From contig CAYZJT010000018.1 in NCBI GenBank assembly GCA_964478845.1, forward strand, positions 1 to 64,000: 64,000 bases of DNA, written 5' to 3'. A program made the translations under genes and the position numbers. The stretch comes from Nonlabens sp964478845 (lineage in GTDB: Bacteria; Bacteroidota; Bacteroidia; Flavobacteriales; Flavobacteriaceae). The notes beneath the pieces are model-generated. The model ran no database searches and was not told the DNA's origin. It saw nothing but the letters and a program-made list of their open reading frames with translations. Shown here in pieces: positions 45,754-54,470 of this stretch (its first letter is position 1; each line of letters begins with the position of its first letter).

Positions 45754-45804
45754 GACCTCGATTTTCTTTTAAAATTAAAGTGAGCAGCTACTTTTTGTTG
45801 TTAA

Positions 45805-45818
45805 GCTTTCGCGAAAGC
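45805..45818. repeat. Iterated palindrome, copy in DUF4136-hutU gap
   Basis: Perfect copy, 51 bp upstream of the DUF4136 start and downstream of hutU. Confidence 0.95.
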
Positions 45819-45865
45819 GGAATGAAAAAATCTTCTAAATCCCTACAATTAGTAGGTTTGAAAAA

Positions 45866-47896
45866 TCACTCCAGCAAATCATCGCTCACCTCATTAGGCA
45901 GCGTCACTTTCAGAAGTGGTTCTCTTTTCATCGCTTCTTGAATTGCAAAAACAGCATTCTCATTTCTCGCCCAGTTGCGTCTAGCGATGCCGTTATTCAC
46001 ATCCCAATGCAACATGCTGCGTAGCCTGCGCTCACTGTCATCTGTACCATCAATTACCATTCCGAAGCCGCCATTCATCACCTCACCCCAGCCTACGCCG
46101 CCGCCGTTGTGGATGCTCACCCAGGTCGCCCCGCGGAAGCTGTCACCTATCACGTTCTGCACGGCCATGTCTGCGGAAAAGCGGCTGCCGTCGTAGATGT
46201 TTGAGGTCTCGCGATATGGGGAATCAGTACCCGATACATCGTGGTGGTCGCGTCCCAAAATGATAGGTCCTATCTCGCCCGCAGCGATGGCTTTGTTGAA
46301 CGTGCTTGCGATTTCCATTCTTCCCAGCGCATCTGCATAAAGGATTCTGGCTTGTGAGCCTACGACCAGCTTGTTTTCCTGCGCACCCTTAATCCATTTG
46401 ATATTGTCTCGCATCTGCTGCTGGATGCGTTCTGGTGCATCTGCTGCTATTTGTTCCAGAACCTCGGTGGCAATCTGATCTGTCTTTGCCAGGTCTTCTG
46501 GTTTGCCGCTCGCACACACCCATCTGAAAGGTCCAAAACCATAATCAAAACACATAGGCCCCATGATGTCCTGAACATAAGACGGATAGCGGAATTCCCG
46601 TTGCGCATCCTGATCTGGATTCTCAATTTCAGCGCCTGCGCGGCTAGCCTCGAGTAAGAATGCGTTCCCGTAATCAAAAAAATAGGTGCCGCGTGACGTG
46701 TGCTTGTTGACGATGGCGACATGCCTGCGAAGTGATTCTTGTACTTCTTTTTTGAATTGCTCAGGATCGCTTGCCATCATTTCAATCGACTCATCAAAAG
46801 TCAGTTGCGCAGGATAATAGCCACCTGCCCAAGGATTGTGCAGGCTGGTCTGGTCGCTACCTATGCTTACCTCAATTCCAGCATCATAAAGTGATTCCCA
46901 TACTTCCACCACATTTCCTGCGTAGGCGATGGAAAGTACCTCTTTAGATTCCTGCGCTTTTCTAACGCGGGTAATCAAATCTCCTGTATTGTCGATTACC
47001 ACATCTACCCAGCCTTGGGAATAACGAGTGTGAACGGCCTTCGGATTCATCTCGGCACAAATGGTGATGCAGCCAGCAATGTTTCCGGCCTTAGGTTGCG
47101 CGCCACTCATTCCGCCCAATCCCGAAGTAACGAATATGTGTCCTTGAGGCTCCTTTTCGATTTTTCTAAAAGCGTTCAAAACCGTAATGGTCGTACCATG
47201 AACAATCCCCTGTGGGCCAATATACATGTAGGACCCGGCAGTCATTTGCCCGTATTGGGTAACACCCAGCGCATTAAATTTTTCCCAGTCGTCCGGCTTG
47301 GAATAATTTGGAATCATCATCCCGTTTGTGACCACGCATCGTGGCGCATTTTTATGCGACGGGAACAACCCTAGCGGGTGCCCGCTGTACATCACCAGCG
47401 TCTGTTCATCAGTCATCTGGCTCAGGTACTGCATGGTGAGCAGATACTGCGCCCAGTTCTGGAAAACCGCTCCATTCCCGCCGTAGGTGATCAATTCGTG
47501 CGGATGCTGAGCGACGGCATGATCCAGATTGTTCTGAATCATCAGCATGATTCCTGCGGCCTGCTGTGATCTTGCCGGATACTGCTCGATCGGGCGTGCC
47601 TTCATTTCATAATCTGGCATGAACCGATACATGTAGATGCGGCCGTAGGTTTCCAGCTCTTCCCTGAATTCAGGCAATAGCGTAGCATGATGCCGCTCTT
47701 CAAAATATCTCAGAGCGTTACGTAGCGCTAATTTTTTCTCGGCATCATTTAGAATTTGTTTTCTGCGTGGCGCATGGTTTACGGACTCATCGTATTGATA
47801 AGGTGGGGGCAATTCTGTGGGGATGCCTTGAGTTATGCTTTCGCGAAAGCTTAATCCTGACAGATCAATTCTATTTTCTTTAATCATGGTGTCCAT
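45866..47896 (-). CDS. hutU: Urocanate hydratase
   Basis: 676 residues, the long form seen in Bacteroidota and animals (about 555 in proteobacteria). It converts urocanate to imidazolonepropionate in histidine breakdown using NAD. Motifs include YGGNGAVFQNWAQYLLTMQY, TVLNAFRKIE, TSGLGGMSGAQPKAG and the Gly-rich SIHNGGGVGWGEVMNGGFG. SFRES at residues 16-20 is encoded by a palindrome copy, so the N terminus may be partly repeat-derived. Start is ATG 47896 or 47887. No hutH, hutI or true hutG is next to it. Confidence 0.97.
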   Translation of the reverse strand: MDTMIKENRIDLSGLSFRESITQGIPTELPPPYQYDESVNHAPRRKQILNDAEKKLALRNALRYFEERHHATLLPEFREELETYGRIYMYRFMPDYEMKARPIEQYPARSQQAAGIMLMIQNNLDHAVAQHPHELITYGGNGAVFQNWAQYLLTMQYLSQMTDEQTLVMYSGHPLGLFPSHKNAPRCVVTNGMMIPNYSKPDDWEKFNALGVTQYGQMTAGSYMYIGPQGIVHGTTITVLNAFRKIEKEPQGHIFVTSGLGGMSGAQPKAGNIAGCITICAEMNPKAVHTRYSQGWVDVVIDNTGDLITRVRKAQESKEVLSIAYAGNVVEVWESLYDAGIEVSIGSDQTSLHNPWAGGYYPAQLTFDESIEMMASDPEQFKKEVQESLRRHVAIVNKHTSRGTYFFDYGNAFLLEASRAGAEIENPDQDAQREFRYPSYVQDIMGPMCFDYGFGPFRWVCASGKPEDLAKTDQIATEVLEQIAADAPERIQQQMRDNIKWIKGAQENKLVVGSQARILYADALGRMEIASTFNKAIAAGEIGPIILGRDHHDVSGTDSPYRETSNIYDGSRFSADMAVQNVIGDSFRGATWVSIHNGGGVGWGEVMNGGFGMVIDGTDDSERRLRSMLHWDVNNGIARRNWARNENAVFAIQEAMKREPLLKVTLPNEVSDDLLE
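47837..47850. repeat. Iterated palindrome, copy in hutU
   Basis: Perfect copy near the hutU 5' end, read on the minus strand as SFRES. Confidence 0.95.
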
Positions 47897-47902
47897 AAAT
47901 TG

Positions 47903-48079
47903 CTATTGGTTTGCAGTGGGTTTGAAAGTATCGGTAGTCTTGTCATAGCCGTAGGGGCAATGGCGGCAACCACTCTTGCAGCAGTAGCCGCGCTTCAGGT
48001 GGTATTGCGCCGTAAAGCAGCGGTAACCCTCTGGCGTGAGGTAGTAGTCGCCGTCTTCTACAGGTATGATTTTCTTCAT
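47903..48079 (-). CDS. DUF5522-like small Cys-rich protein
   Basis: 58 residues from ATG 48079 to TAG 47903: KKIIPVEDGDYYLTPEGYR, then CFTAQYHLKRGYCCKSGCRHCPYGYDK. The YCCxSGCRHCPYGY block holds four Cys and a His, typical of the DUF5522 family, which is widespread and usually short. It is probably a metal or redox protein in the cytoplasm. It lies 6 bp upstream of hutU on the same strand and is likely cotranscribed. The open frame on the opposite strand has no support. Confidence 0.88.
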   Translation of the reverse strand: MKKIIPVEDGDYYLTPEGYRCFTAQYHLKRGYCCKSGCRHCPYGYDKTTDTFKPTANQ

Positions 48080-48150
48080 GACTCAAAGATAGGAAGTGCA
48101 CAGTGGCTTTATCTGTGTCGCATGTGGAAACGGCAACTTAGCTTTGTGGC

Positions 48151-48486
48151 GTGAAAGTCGTACGGACAAGGTTCCTGAAAAACTATAAAGCCATGTGTCT
48201 TTGGCCGTTTCTCTTTGTGTCAAACCGAATTGATGTATCTGATCGGCTCATGAATCATGAGCGCATTCACGTATACCAGCAAATGGAATTGCTGATTTTA
48301 CCGTTTTATCTGTGGTACGGGATCGAGTTCTTGATCAGGCGCCTGAGTCAAAACCATCAAATCGCTTACCGAAATATTGTCTTTGAGCGAGAGGCTTACG
48401 CCTGTGAAATTAACTTAGGATATTTGAAAAAACGCAGACCATTTGCGTTTTTAAAATCCTACGCAAAAAGCTATCGCTATGAATGA
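48151..48486 (+). CDS. Small HExxH-motif membrane-associated protein
   Basis: 111 residues from GTG 48151. It contains NHERIHVYQQMELLILPFYL, with HERIH fitting HExxH, and a later FEREAYACE that could supply a third ligand. A hydrophobic stretch (LLILPFYLWYGIEFLI) follows the motif. It resembles small conserved flavobacterial proteins that I remember as M56-peptidase-like fragments. The stop overlaps the next gene (ATGAATGA), so translation is coupled. Peptidase activity is inferred from the motif only. Confidence 0.65.
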   Translation: MKVVRTRFLKNYKAMCLWPFLFVSNRIDVSDRLMNHERIHVYQQMELLILPFYLWYGIEFLIRRLSQNHQIAYRNIVFEREAYACEINLGYLKKRRPFAFLKSYAKSYRYE

Positions 48487-49426
48487 GCTATTCGACGTAG
48501 TTGATGCGGTAATCCAGCGGTATGCCTATTTTCGGAAAGAAGATGTGCTCATCGACATGAAGCGAGAAGATCTGTTGCATCCGCACGTTTCTGGAAACAA
48601 ACTGCGCAAACTCAAATACAATCTTCAAGCTGCAAAAGAACAGGATCACGACGTACTGCTCACCTACGGCGGTGCCTTTTCTAATCACATTGCGGCAACG
48701 GCTGCGGCTGGCAAAATCTGTGAGTTTAAGACCATCGGTGTTATTCGAGGTGAAGAATTGGGTAATGATCTCGAGAAAACGCTAGCGCAGAATGATACGC
48801 TAAGATTTGCCCAATATAAAGGAATGGATTTTCAATTCGTTTCACGAGAAGGCTACCGAAACAAAAGTTCAGCAGATTTTCAGGTTGAGCTGAGAAAACG
48901 ATTTGGACGATTTTACAACATCCCAGAGGGCGGGACTAATGAGTTGGCTGTGAAGGGTAGTGAAGAAATCCTGTCTTTAAATGATTTGAAACATTACGAT
49001 GCTTTTGCCGTAGCTGCGGGAACAGGTGGTACGGCTGCTGGGATAATTAGAAAAGCTGTTGGCAGAAGAATTTTGATCTATAGCGCTCTTAAAGGTGATT
49101 TTTTAAAAGAGGATATTTCCGAACTGGTGGGAACGAACAATTTTGAGTACTACGAGGATTCGGTTTTTGGTGGTTATGCAAAATCCAATAGTGACCTGAT
49201 TGATTTTATGAATGTACGCTTTCGCGAAAGCGAGATTCCTCTAGAACCCATCTATACCGGTAAGATGATGTACCGGCTGGAAGAGCAGGTGAGAAGCGGG
49301 CATTTCCCGCGTGGAACTCGTATTTTAGCCGTTCATACCGGTGGCTTGCAAGGCATCGCTGGTTACAATGACTTTCTGAGAAAAAAACAAAGAGCTACGC
49401 TACTTTATGAAAACAAGTTGCCTTAA
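48479..49426 (+). CDS. PLP-dependent enzyme, ACC deaminase / D-cysteine desulfhydrase-like
   Basis: 315 residues of fold-type II. The PLP Lys lies in HVSGNKLRKLKYNL, a phosphate or substrate loop in TYGGAFSNHIAATAAAG, and the Gly-rich GTGGTAAGIIRKAVG follows. Substrate is uncertain: 1-aminocyclopropane-1-carboxylate deaminase and D-cysteine desulfhydrase relatives share these motifs. RFRES near residue 248 is a palindrome copy. It overlaps both the upstream HExxH gene and the downstream lipoprotein gene. Confidence 0.88.
   Translation: MNELFDVVDAVIQRYAYFRKEDVLIDMKREDLLHPHVSGNKLRKLKYNLQAAKEQDHDVLLTYGGAFSNHIAATAAAGKICEFKTIGVIRGEELGNDLEKTLAQNDTLRFAQYKGMDFQFVSREGYRNKSSADFQVELRKRFGRFYNIPEGGTNELAVKGSEEILSLNDLKHYDAFAVAAGTGGTAAGIIRKAVGRRILIYSALKGDFLKEDISELVGTNNFEYYEDSVFGGYAKSNSDLIDFMNVRFRESEIPLEPIYTGKMMYRLEEQVRSGHFPRGTRILAVHTGGLQGIAGYNDFLRKKQRATLLYENKLP
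49218..49231. repeat. Iterated palindrome, copy in the PLP-enzyme gene
   Basis: Perfect copy, read as RFRES. Confidence 0.95.
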
Positions 49427-50222
49427 ATATTTTGGATTTTTGATGGTGATACTTCTCATGGTATCCTGTGGGAGCAAGCGCAAGGCAACAACTACACGCA
49501 AGCCTAAAAAGGTGATTGAAAAACCCATTGAAGGCCGAGTTGCAAAAGAAACTGAAGAAAAAGTCACCCTGACCACAAAACCGCGCAGCAATGATAAAGT
49601 CGCAAACTACATCGAGGATTTTAAGGATGCGGCAATCAAGGAAATGCAGCTTTACAAAATTCCTGCGAGCATCACACTTGCACAGGGAATCCTCGAAAGC
49701 GCCAGCGGTGAAGGAAGATTAGCGGTTGAGGCAAATAATCATTTTGGCATCAAGTGCCATAAAGGGTGGACGGGAGGTCGAATCTATCACGACGACGATG
49801 AAGATCAGGAGTGTTTTAGAAAATATAAGGATCCAGACTACAGCTACCGCGACCATTCTTTGTTTTTGACACAACGTAAGCGGTATGCTGGGTTATTTAA
49901 GCTGCGTATAGATGATTACGAGGGCTGGGCAAAAGGATTGCGCGCGGCTGGTTACGCTACCGATAAAAAATATCCACAAAAGCTGATATCGCTCATCGAG
50001 CGTTACGACCTAGATCAGTATGATGCCATCGCGCTAGGAAATCCTATCGAGATGCCTAAGAGTACCCCGATCCCTTCTGGTGCTGCGACTCACACCGTTC
50101 AAAAGGGCGATACACTTTACTCTCTGGGTCGCAAGTATGGTCTAACAGTGGACGAATTAAAACAAAAAAACAAATTGAGAAGCAACGACTTGAGCATAGG
50201 TCAGGTGCTGATCGTAAAATAA
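49407..50222 (+). CDS. Glucosaminidase-LysM lipoprotein
   Basis: 271 residues with a lipobox (LLMVSC). A peptidoglycan beta-N-acetylglucosaminidase domain (about 70-215) shows ITLAQGILESASGEGRLAVE, with the likely catalytic Glu, and ANNHFGIKCHKGW. A C-terminal LysM domain follows (THTVQKGDTLYSLGRKYGLT, LSIGQVLIVK). It probably trims peptidoglycan at the envelope. It overlaps the PLP gene by 20 bp and ends 4 bp before hemL, an arrangement I recall from other flavobacteria. Confidence 0.92.
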   Translation: MKTSCLKYFGFLMVILLMVSCGSKRKATTTRKPKKVIEKPIEGRVAKETEEKVTLTTKPRSNDKVANYIEDFKDAAIKEMQLYKIPASITLAQGILESASGEGRLAVEANNHFGIKCHKGWTGGRIYHDDDEDQECFRKYKDPDYSYRDHSLFLTQRKRYAGLFKLRIDDYEGWAKGLRAAGYATDKKYPQKLISLIERYDLDQYDAIALGNPIEMPKSTPIPSGAATHTVQKGDTLYSLGRKYGLTVDELKQKNKLRSNDLSIGQVLIVK

Positions 50223-50226
50223 TTTC

Positions 50227-51519
50227 ATGTCGTACGAATACAAGCGCAGTAGCGCCTTATTCAAAGAAGCAAAACAGTTTATCCCGGGCGGTGTGAATTC
50301 GCCAGTCCGCGCATTTAACGCAGTAGGCGGTGATCCAGTATATGTCGATCGCGCCGAAGGCGCATACATCCACACGGTAGATGGTCACAAGATCATCGAC
50401 TACATCGCCTCATGGGGTCCCATGATTTTGGGTCATGCTTTCCAGCCCGTGGTGGATGCGGTTTGCGCTTCCGCGAAGAAGGGGACTTCATACGGCATGC
50501 CTACACAATTGGAAACGCAAATAGCCGAGCTGGCAGTTTCCATGTGTCCTAATATCGACCAGATACGCATGGTGAATTCAGGAACTGAGGCCTGTATGAG
50601 TGCGATACGTTTGGCTCGTGGATTTACAGGACGCGATAAGATTATCAAGTTTGCCGGTTGTTACCACGGTCATAGCGATTCGTTTTTGATTCAGGCGGGA
50701 AGTGGTGCGGTGACATTTGGTAGCCCAAACAGTCCCGGTGTCACGCAGGGAACCGCAAAAGACACATTGCTCGCAGATTACAATAATCTAGATCAAGTCG
50801 CCGAGATCTTCAAAGCTAATGATGGCCAGATAGCTGCGATTATTATCGAACCCATCGCAGGAAATATGGGCTGCATCCCGCCAGCCGATGGATTTCTTGA
50901 AGGCCTGCGCAAGCTTTGTGACGAGAATGGCACCTTGTTTATTTTCGACGAGGTGATGACTGGTTTCCGATTGGCTAAAGGCGGCGCACAAGAAACCACT
51001 AGCGTCAATGCAGATATCGTCACTTACGGAAAAGTGATAGGCGGTGGATTGCCAGTAGGCGCCTTTGCCGCTCGTAAAGAAATCATGGATTATCTCGCGC
51101 CCACAGGGCCAGTCTATCAGGCGGGCACGTTGAGTGGGAACCCGCTAGCGATGAGTGCTGGGATCACGATGCTTAAACACCTGAATGACCACCCCGATGT
51201 TTTCTCCAGCCTAGCAGAAAAAACAGAGCATCTTCACAAAGGTTTGCAGATTGTTCTGGATAATAAAGGAATTGAATACCGAATAAATCGCTACGGCAGC
51301 ATGATTTCAGTGCATTTTACAGATCATGATGTTGTGGACTTTGCAACTGCCGCAAAAGGAAACAACGAGTGGTTCAAAAAGTTTTTCCACGGTTTGCTTG
51401 AGCGGGGCATTTATTTACCACCTAGTGCCTTCGAAAGCTACTTTTTGAATGATGCTTTGTCCTACGAGGATCTGGATTATACCATAAATGCAGCAGAAGA
51501 AGTGGTGGCGGGCTGGTAG
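50227..51519 (+). CDS. hemL: Glutamate-1-semialdehyde 2,1-aminomutase
   Basis: 430 residues. It makes 5-aminolevulinate for haem. It shows FIPGGVNSPVRAFNAVGG, the GTEACMSAIRLARG segment and the PLP-binding Lys in TYGKVIGGGLPVGAFAA. The C terminus has NPLAMSAGITML and the usual aminotransferase class III end. Length is normal. Start is the ATG of MSYEYKRSSALF. Confidence 0.98.
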   Translation: MSYEYKRSSALFKEAKQFIPGGVNSPVRAFNAVGGDPVYVDRAEGAYIHTVDGHKIIDYIASWGPMILGHAFQPVVDAVCASAKKGTSYGMPTQLETQIAELAVSMCPNIDQIRMVNSGTEACMSAIRLARGFTGRDKIIKFAGCYHGHSDSFLIQAGSGAVTFGSPNSPGVTQGTAKDTLLADYNNLDQVAEIFKANDGQIAAIIIEPIAGNMGCIPPADGFLEGLRKLCDENGTLFIFDEVMTGFRLAKGGAQETTSVNADIVTYGKVIGGGLPVGAFAARKEIMDYLAPTGPVYQAGTLSGNPLAMSAGITMLKHLNDHPDVFSSLAEKTEHLHKGLQIVLDNKGIEYRINRYGSMISVHFTDHDVVDFATAAKGNNEWFKKFFHGLLERGIYLPPSAFESYFLNDALSYEDLDYTINAAEEVVAGW

Positions 51520-51524
51520 GGCTT

Positions 51525-51644
51525 TAGTCGTCAGTCGTCAGTTGTCGGTTGCAAGTTGTTTGACAACGTCATAATGTTTCAAGTTCCATATCGCTTTGTT
51601 ATCAATTCTGATGTCTATTCGAGCGCAGTCGAGAACGAGTCGAA
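51525..51644. repeat. Short tandem and dispersed repeats downstream of hemL
   Basis: TAGTCGTCAGTCGTCAGTTG starts an imperfect heptamer array (51525-51558). A second unit TTCGAGCGCAGTCGAGAACG, then AGTCGAA (51618-51644), carries repeated TCGAG words with inverted ends. I know similar TCGAGCGCAGTCGAGA units as dispersed extragenic elements in flavobacteria. No gene is seen in 51520-51782. Confidence 0.55.
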
Positions 51645-51782
51645 ATGTTAGATTTTAGGTTTCGAGAACTAATGGCTTCGATTGATTCAATCTGAGGCAA
51701 AGTCGTGGTACAGCCGACAATTTTCATCGGAGAACACCAAATAAAAATATTTTGTTAATTTGGCTAGTCTAAATCTAATCAA

Positions 51783-52061
51783 ATGCAACAAGACAACTTT
51801 ACAAATCCAGTTCCGGCGCAACCAGAAATCAAACCTTTAAAGTGGACACTCTACATCTTTGTTGCCAGTCTCCCCTTAATTGGTTTTATCATGTTATTGA
51901 TTTGGGCTTTTGGGAATGATGCAAATAAAGTCCGAAGCAACTGGGCAAAAGGAATGCTAATTCTCTTTGTAATCGCTATTGTCCTTTACTTTATTCTTTT
52001 CGCAATTTTTGGCGCAGCCATCCTCGCAGGATTAGGCTCTGGGGAGTACAACGGATATTAA
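51783..52061 (+). CDS. Small two-helix membrane protein
   Basis: 92 residues. An N-terminal polar segment (QQDNFTNPVPAQPEIKPLKW) precedes two membrane helices, TLYIFVASLPLIGFIMLLIW and GMLILFVIAIVLYFILFAIF, separated by a charged loop (GNDANKVRSNWAK). The end is Gly-rich. It resembles small uncharacterised flavobacterial membrane proteins. Role unknown. Confidence 0.75.
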   Translation: MQQDNFTNPVPAQPEIKPLKWTLYIFVASLPLIGFIMLLIWAFGNDANKVRSNWAKGMLILFVIAIVLYFILFAIFGAAILAGLGSGEYNGY

Positions 52062-52087
52062 ACACCTAAGCTAGCCCTTTAAATATA

Positions 52088-52129
52088 AAACGGCGGAAAT
52101 TGAGAAGCATCAATTTCCGCCGTTTGTTT
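52088..52129. terminator. Strong terminator hairpin
   Basis: AAACGGCGGAAATTG (52088-52102) pairs perfectly with CAATTTCCGCCGTTT (52111-52125) around an 8-nt loop. T-rich on the plus side, and A residues on the other side, so it can act for both convergent genes. Confidence 0.88.
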
Positions 52130-52130
52130 T

Positions 52131-52526
52131 TTAGCTCTGTCGTTCGCGTCTTAGTTGAGCTCGCTTAGCACGCTTAAGTTTTTGCATTTGCTCTCGCCAT
52201 TCCACATACTGATCTGCGTTGAGCACAGATTTCATTTCTCGTTGAAAAGCGATTCGTTGATTTAGGATTTTGATTCTCTGGGCGTCGCGTTGCTCAACTG
52301 ACATTTCTTTCATCGTACCTTTCTCAGGTTTCAGAGCCTTCATTTTTTGATGATTTTGCTCTAGAACTTTCAGAACTTGGGTTTCTTGTTTATTAGAAAG
52401 ATCAAGTGCCAGGGTCAATTGCTTTGCTTGAATCTGCGGGTTAGGTTCTGTGCGTTTTTCTTTATCATGCTGGCCAAAAGATAGCAAGCCGCTCAGCAGA
52501 ACAATTATCAAAAGTGATTTTTTCAT
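52131..52526 (-). CDS. Periplasmic Spy/CpxP-like protein
   Basis: 131 residues with a signal peptide (KKSLLIIVLLSGLLSFGQ). The mature part is almost entirely helical and charged: QLTLALDLSNKQETQVLKVL, then NQRIAFQREMKSVLNADQYVE and a basic C terminus. The pattern (LxLSxxQxxxV and LNxDQYxxW) fits Spy-like ATP-independent chaperones. It is separated from lysS by 47 bp. Confidence 0.75.
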   Translation of the reverse strand: MKKSLLIIVLLSGLLSFGQHDKEKRTEPNPQIQAKQLTLALDLSNKQETQVLKVLEQNHQKMKALKPEKGTMKEMSVEQRDAQRIKILNQRIAFQREMKSVLNADQYVEWREQMQKLKRAKRAQLRRERQS

Positions 52527-52573
52527 AACATGTGATTTATTACATGTCTATGACTATCCGCAGTTCATTAAGT

Positions 52574-54265
52574 TTAAATGACGTTTACCATTAAGCCTTG
52601 ATCTGCTTTCTGAACTTTTGCTAATTTCTTACCAGTCAAACCTTTTATGGTTTTATCCCACTTTTTGTTGCTTAGACCTGATTGAGATTTTAGCTCATTC
52701 AGATCCATTTGCTCGGCTTTTTTCAGAATTTCAAAAACTGCTTTTTCTTCTTCGTTCAGCTCAACCTTGATCTTTTTCTCTGGTCGCATTTGCGGGAAGA
52801 ACAATACCTCTTGAATCGATTGATTGTTTGTTAAAAACATGATCAAGCGATCCATCCCAATTCCTAGCCCACTGGTAGGTGGCATCCCATATTCCAAGGC
52901 GCGCAAGAAATCTTGATCTATAAACATGGCCTCGTCATCCCCGCGATCTGCTAGTGCAACTTGCGCTTCAAAACGCTCACGCTGGTCGATAGGGTCGTTG
53001 AGCTCGCTGTATGCATTGGCGATTTCCTTACCGCATACCATGAGTTCGAATCGCTCTGTGAGTTCTGGGTTATCGCGGTGTTGCTTGCATAACGGCGACA
53101 TTTCTTTTGGGTAATCAGTAATGAATGTGGGCTGGATGTAGTTGCCCTCGCATTTCTCGCCGAATATCTCGTCAATCAACTTACCCTTGCCCATGGTTTT
53201 GTCGACTTCTATTTTTTCCGCTTTCGCGAAAGCGTACAACTCTTCTTCACTTTTGCCATCTATATCAAAGCCAGTAAAATCGATGATGCTCTGGCGCATG
53301 GTTACGCGCGGGTAGGGGGCTTTCCACTCAATCTCGTGCTCGCCAAAAGTGCTCTTAGTCGTCCCATTGACTGCAATGGCACAATGCTCAAGCAACTGCT
53401 CTGTAAAGTCCATCATCCAGTTGTAGTCCTTGTACGCCACATAGATTTCCATGGCCGTGAATTCTGGATTGTGCGTGCGGTCCATCCCCTCGTTGCGGAA
53501 ATTTTTGCTGAACTCATATACGCCGTCAAAACCGCCCACGATCAAGCGTTTCAAATAAAGTTCATTTGCAATACGCATATACAGCGGGATATCCAGCGAG
53601 TTGTGGTGCGTGATAAATGGTCTTGCAGCCGCACCGCCAGGTATGGGCTGTAGAATTGGGGTTTCCACCTCAAAATACTCGCGGTCATTGAAGAACGAAC
53701 GCATGGCATTAAATAGCTTAGTGCGCTTTTTAAACACCTCCTTCACCTGCGGATTCACCGCCAGATCTGCGTAACGCTGGCGGTAGCGTTGCTCAGGGTC
53801 GTTGAATTTATCGTAGGTGTTTCCTTCTGCATCTACCTTTGGAAGCGGTAGAGGTTTGAGAGCCTTGGTAAGCAGGGTGAAATTTTTGACCATCACGGTC
53901 TTTTCGCCCACCTGCGTTTTGAAAAGTTCGCCCTCAATACCAATGATATCACCTATGTCCAAGAGCTTTTTATAGACATCGTTATAAAGTGACTTGTCAT
54001 CACCCGTACAGATTTCGTCACGATTAAAGTAGACTTGAATCCGGCCCGCGCTATCTTGAAGTTCAGCAAAACTGGCTTTCCCCTGAATGCGTCGTGACAT
54101 CAATCTACCAGCAACAATTACTTTCTTTCCTTCTTCAAAATTGGTTTTGATTTTTGCCGTGGTATGGTCGACTGGGTAAAGTGCTGCCGGATAGGGCTCG
54201 ATACCCATCTCGCGTATTTTGGCCAGTTTTTCTCTACGTACAATTTCCTGCTCTGATAGCTGCAT
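52574..54265 (-). CDS. lysS: Lysyl-tRNA synthetase, class II
   Basis: 563 residues from ATG 54265 (MQLSEQEIVRREKLAKIREM). It has an OB-fold anticodon domain, then class II motif 2 (FRNEGMDRTHNPEFTAMEIY) and motif 3 (GLGIGMDRLIMFLTN). A C-terminal extension of about 65 residues (EEEKAVFEILKKAEQMDLNE and onward) is common in Bacteroidota LysRS. LYAFAKAEK contains AFAKA from a palindrome copy. An in-frame ATG at 54289 would add eight residues and would fall on the candidate -7 element. Confidence 0.97.
   Translation of the reverse strand: MQLSEQEIVRREKLAKIREMGIEPYPAALYPVDHTTAKIKTNFEEGKKVIVAGRLMSRRIQGKASFAELQDSAGRIQVYFNRDEICTGDDKSLYNDVYKKLLDIGDIIGIEGELFKTQVGEKTVMVKNFTLLTKALKPLPLPKVDAEGNTYDKFNDPEQRYRQRYADLAVNPQVKEVFKKRTKLFNAMRSFFNDREYFEVETPILQPIPGGAAARPFITHHNSLDIPLYMRIANELYLKRLIVGGFDGVYEFSKNFRNEGMDRTHNPEFTAMEIYVAYKDYNWMMDFTEQLLEHCAIAVNGTTKSTFGEHEIEWKAPYPRVTMRQSIIDFTGFDIDGKSEEELYAFAKAEKIEVDKTMGKGKLIDEIFGEKCEGNYIQPTFITDYPKEMSPLCKQHRDNPELTERFELMVCGKEIANAYSELNDPIDQRERFEAQVALADRGDDEAMFIDQDFLRALEYGMPPTSGLGIGMDRLIMFLTNNQSIQEVLFFPQMRPEKKIKVELNEEEKAVFEILKKAEQMDLNELKSQSGLSNKKWDKTIKGLTGKKLAKVQKADQGLMVNVI
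53220..53233. repeat. Iterated palindrome, copy in lysS
   Basis: Perfect copy, read on the minus strand as AFAKA in a peripheral helical insertion. Confidence 0.95.
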
Positions 54266-54286
54266 TGCTGGGGGATTTGAATGCGG

Positions 54287-54294
54287 CAAAGGTA
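54287..54294 (-). promoter_or_regulatory. Candidate lysS -7 promoter element
   Basis: Minus-strand TACCTTTG matches TAnnTTTG and lies 21 bp upstream of ATG 54265. This supports that start over the one at 54289. No clear TTTG is seen at -33. Confidence 0.45.
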
Positions 54295-54470
54295 ATTATA
54301 TCAAGAACGCTGGTGAAAACAGAAAACTCTGAATCAAAACCTCTTTTGAAGATCCCACCATAAAAATATTAACATCAAAATTAATCACAAAGATTGCATC
54401 ATTTACTGATGTATGTCGCAGCTATTTATTGAGATAGTTTAGTTTTTATTAGCTCACTTATCACGACCTA

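Noticed and set aside
47900..48154. Plus-strand open frame opposite the DUF5522-like gene
   Set aside because: Ala/Val-rich translation is the antisense shadow of the Cys-rich minus-strand gene.
50465..50481. GCGCTTCCGCGAAGAAG in hemL as a palindrome copy
   Set aside because: Several mismatches, and the encoded residues (CASAKKG) fit the conserved hemL protein, so ordinary codons explain it.
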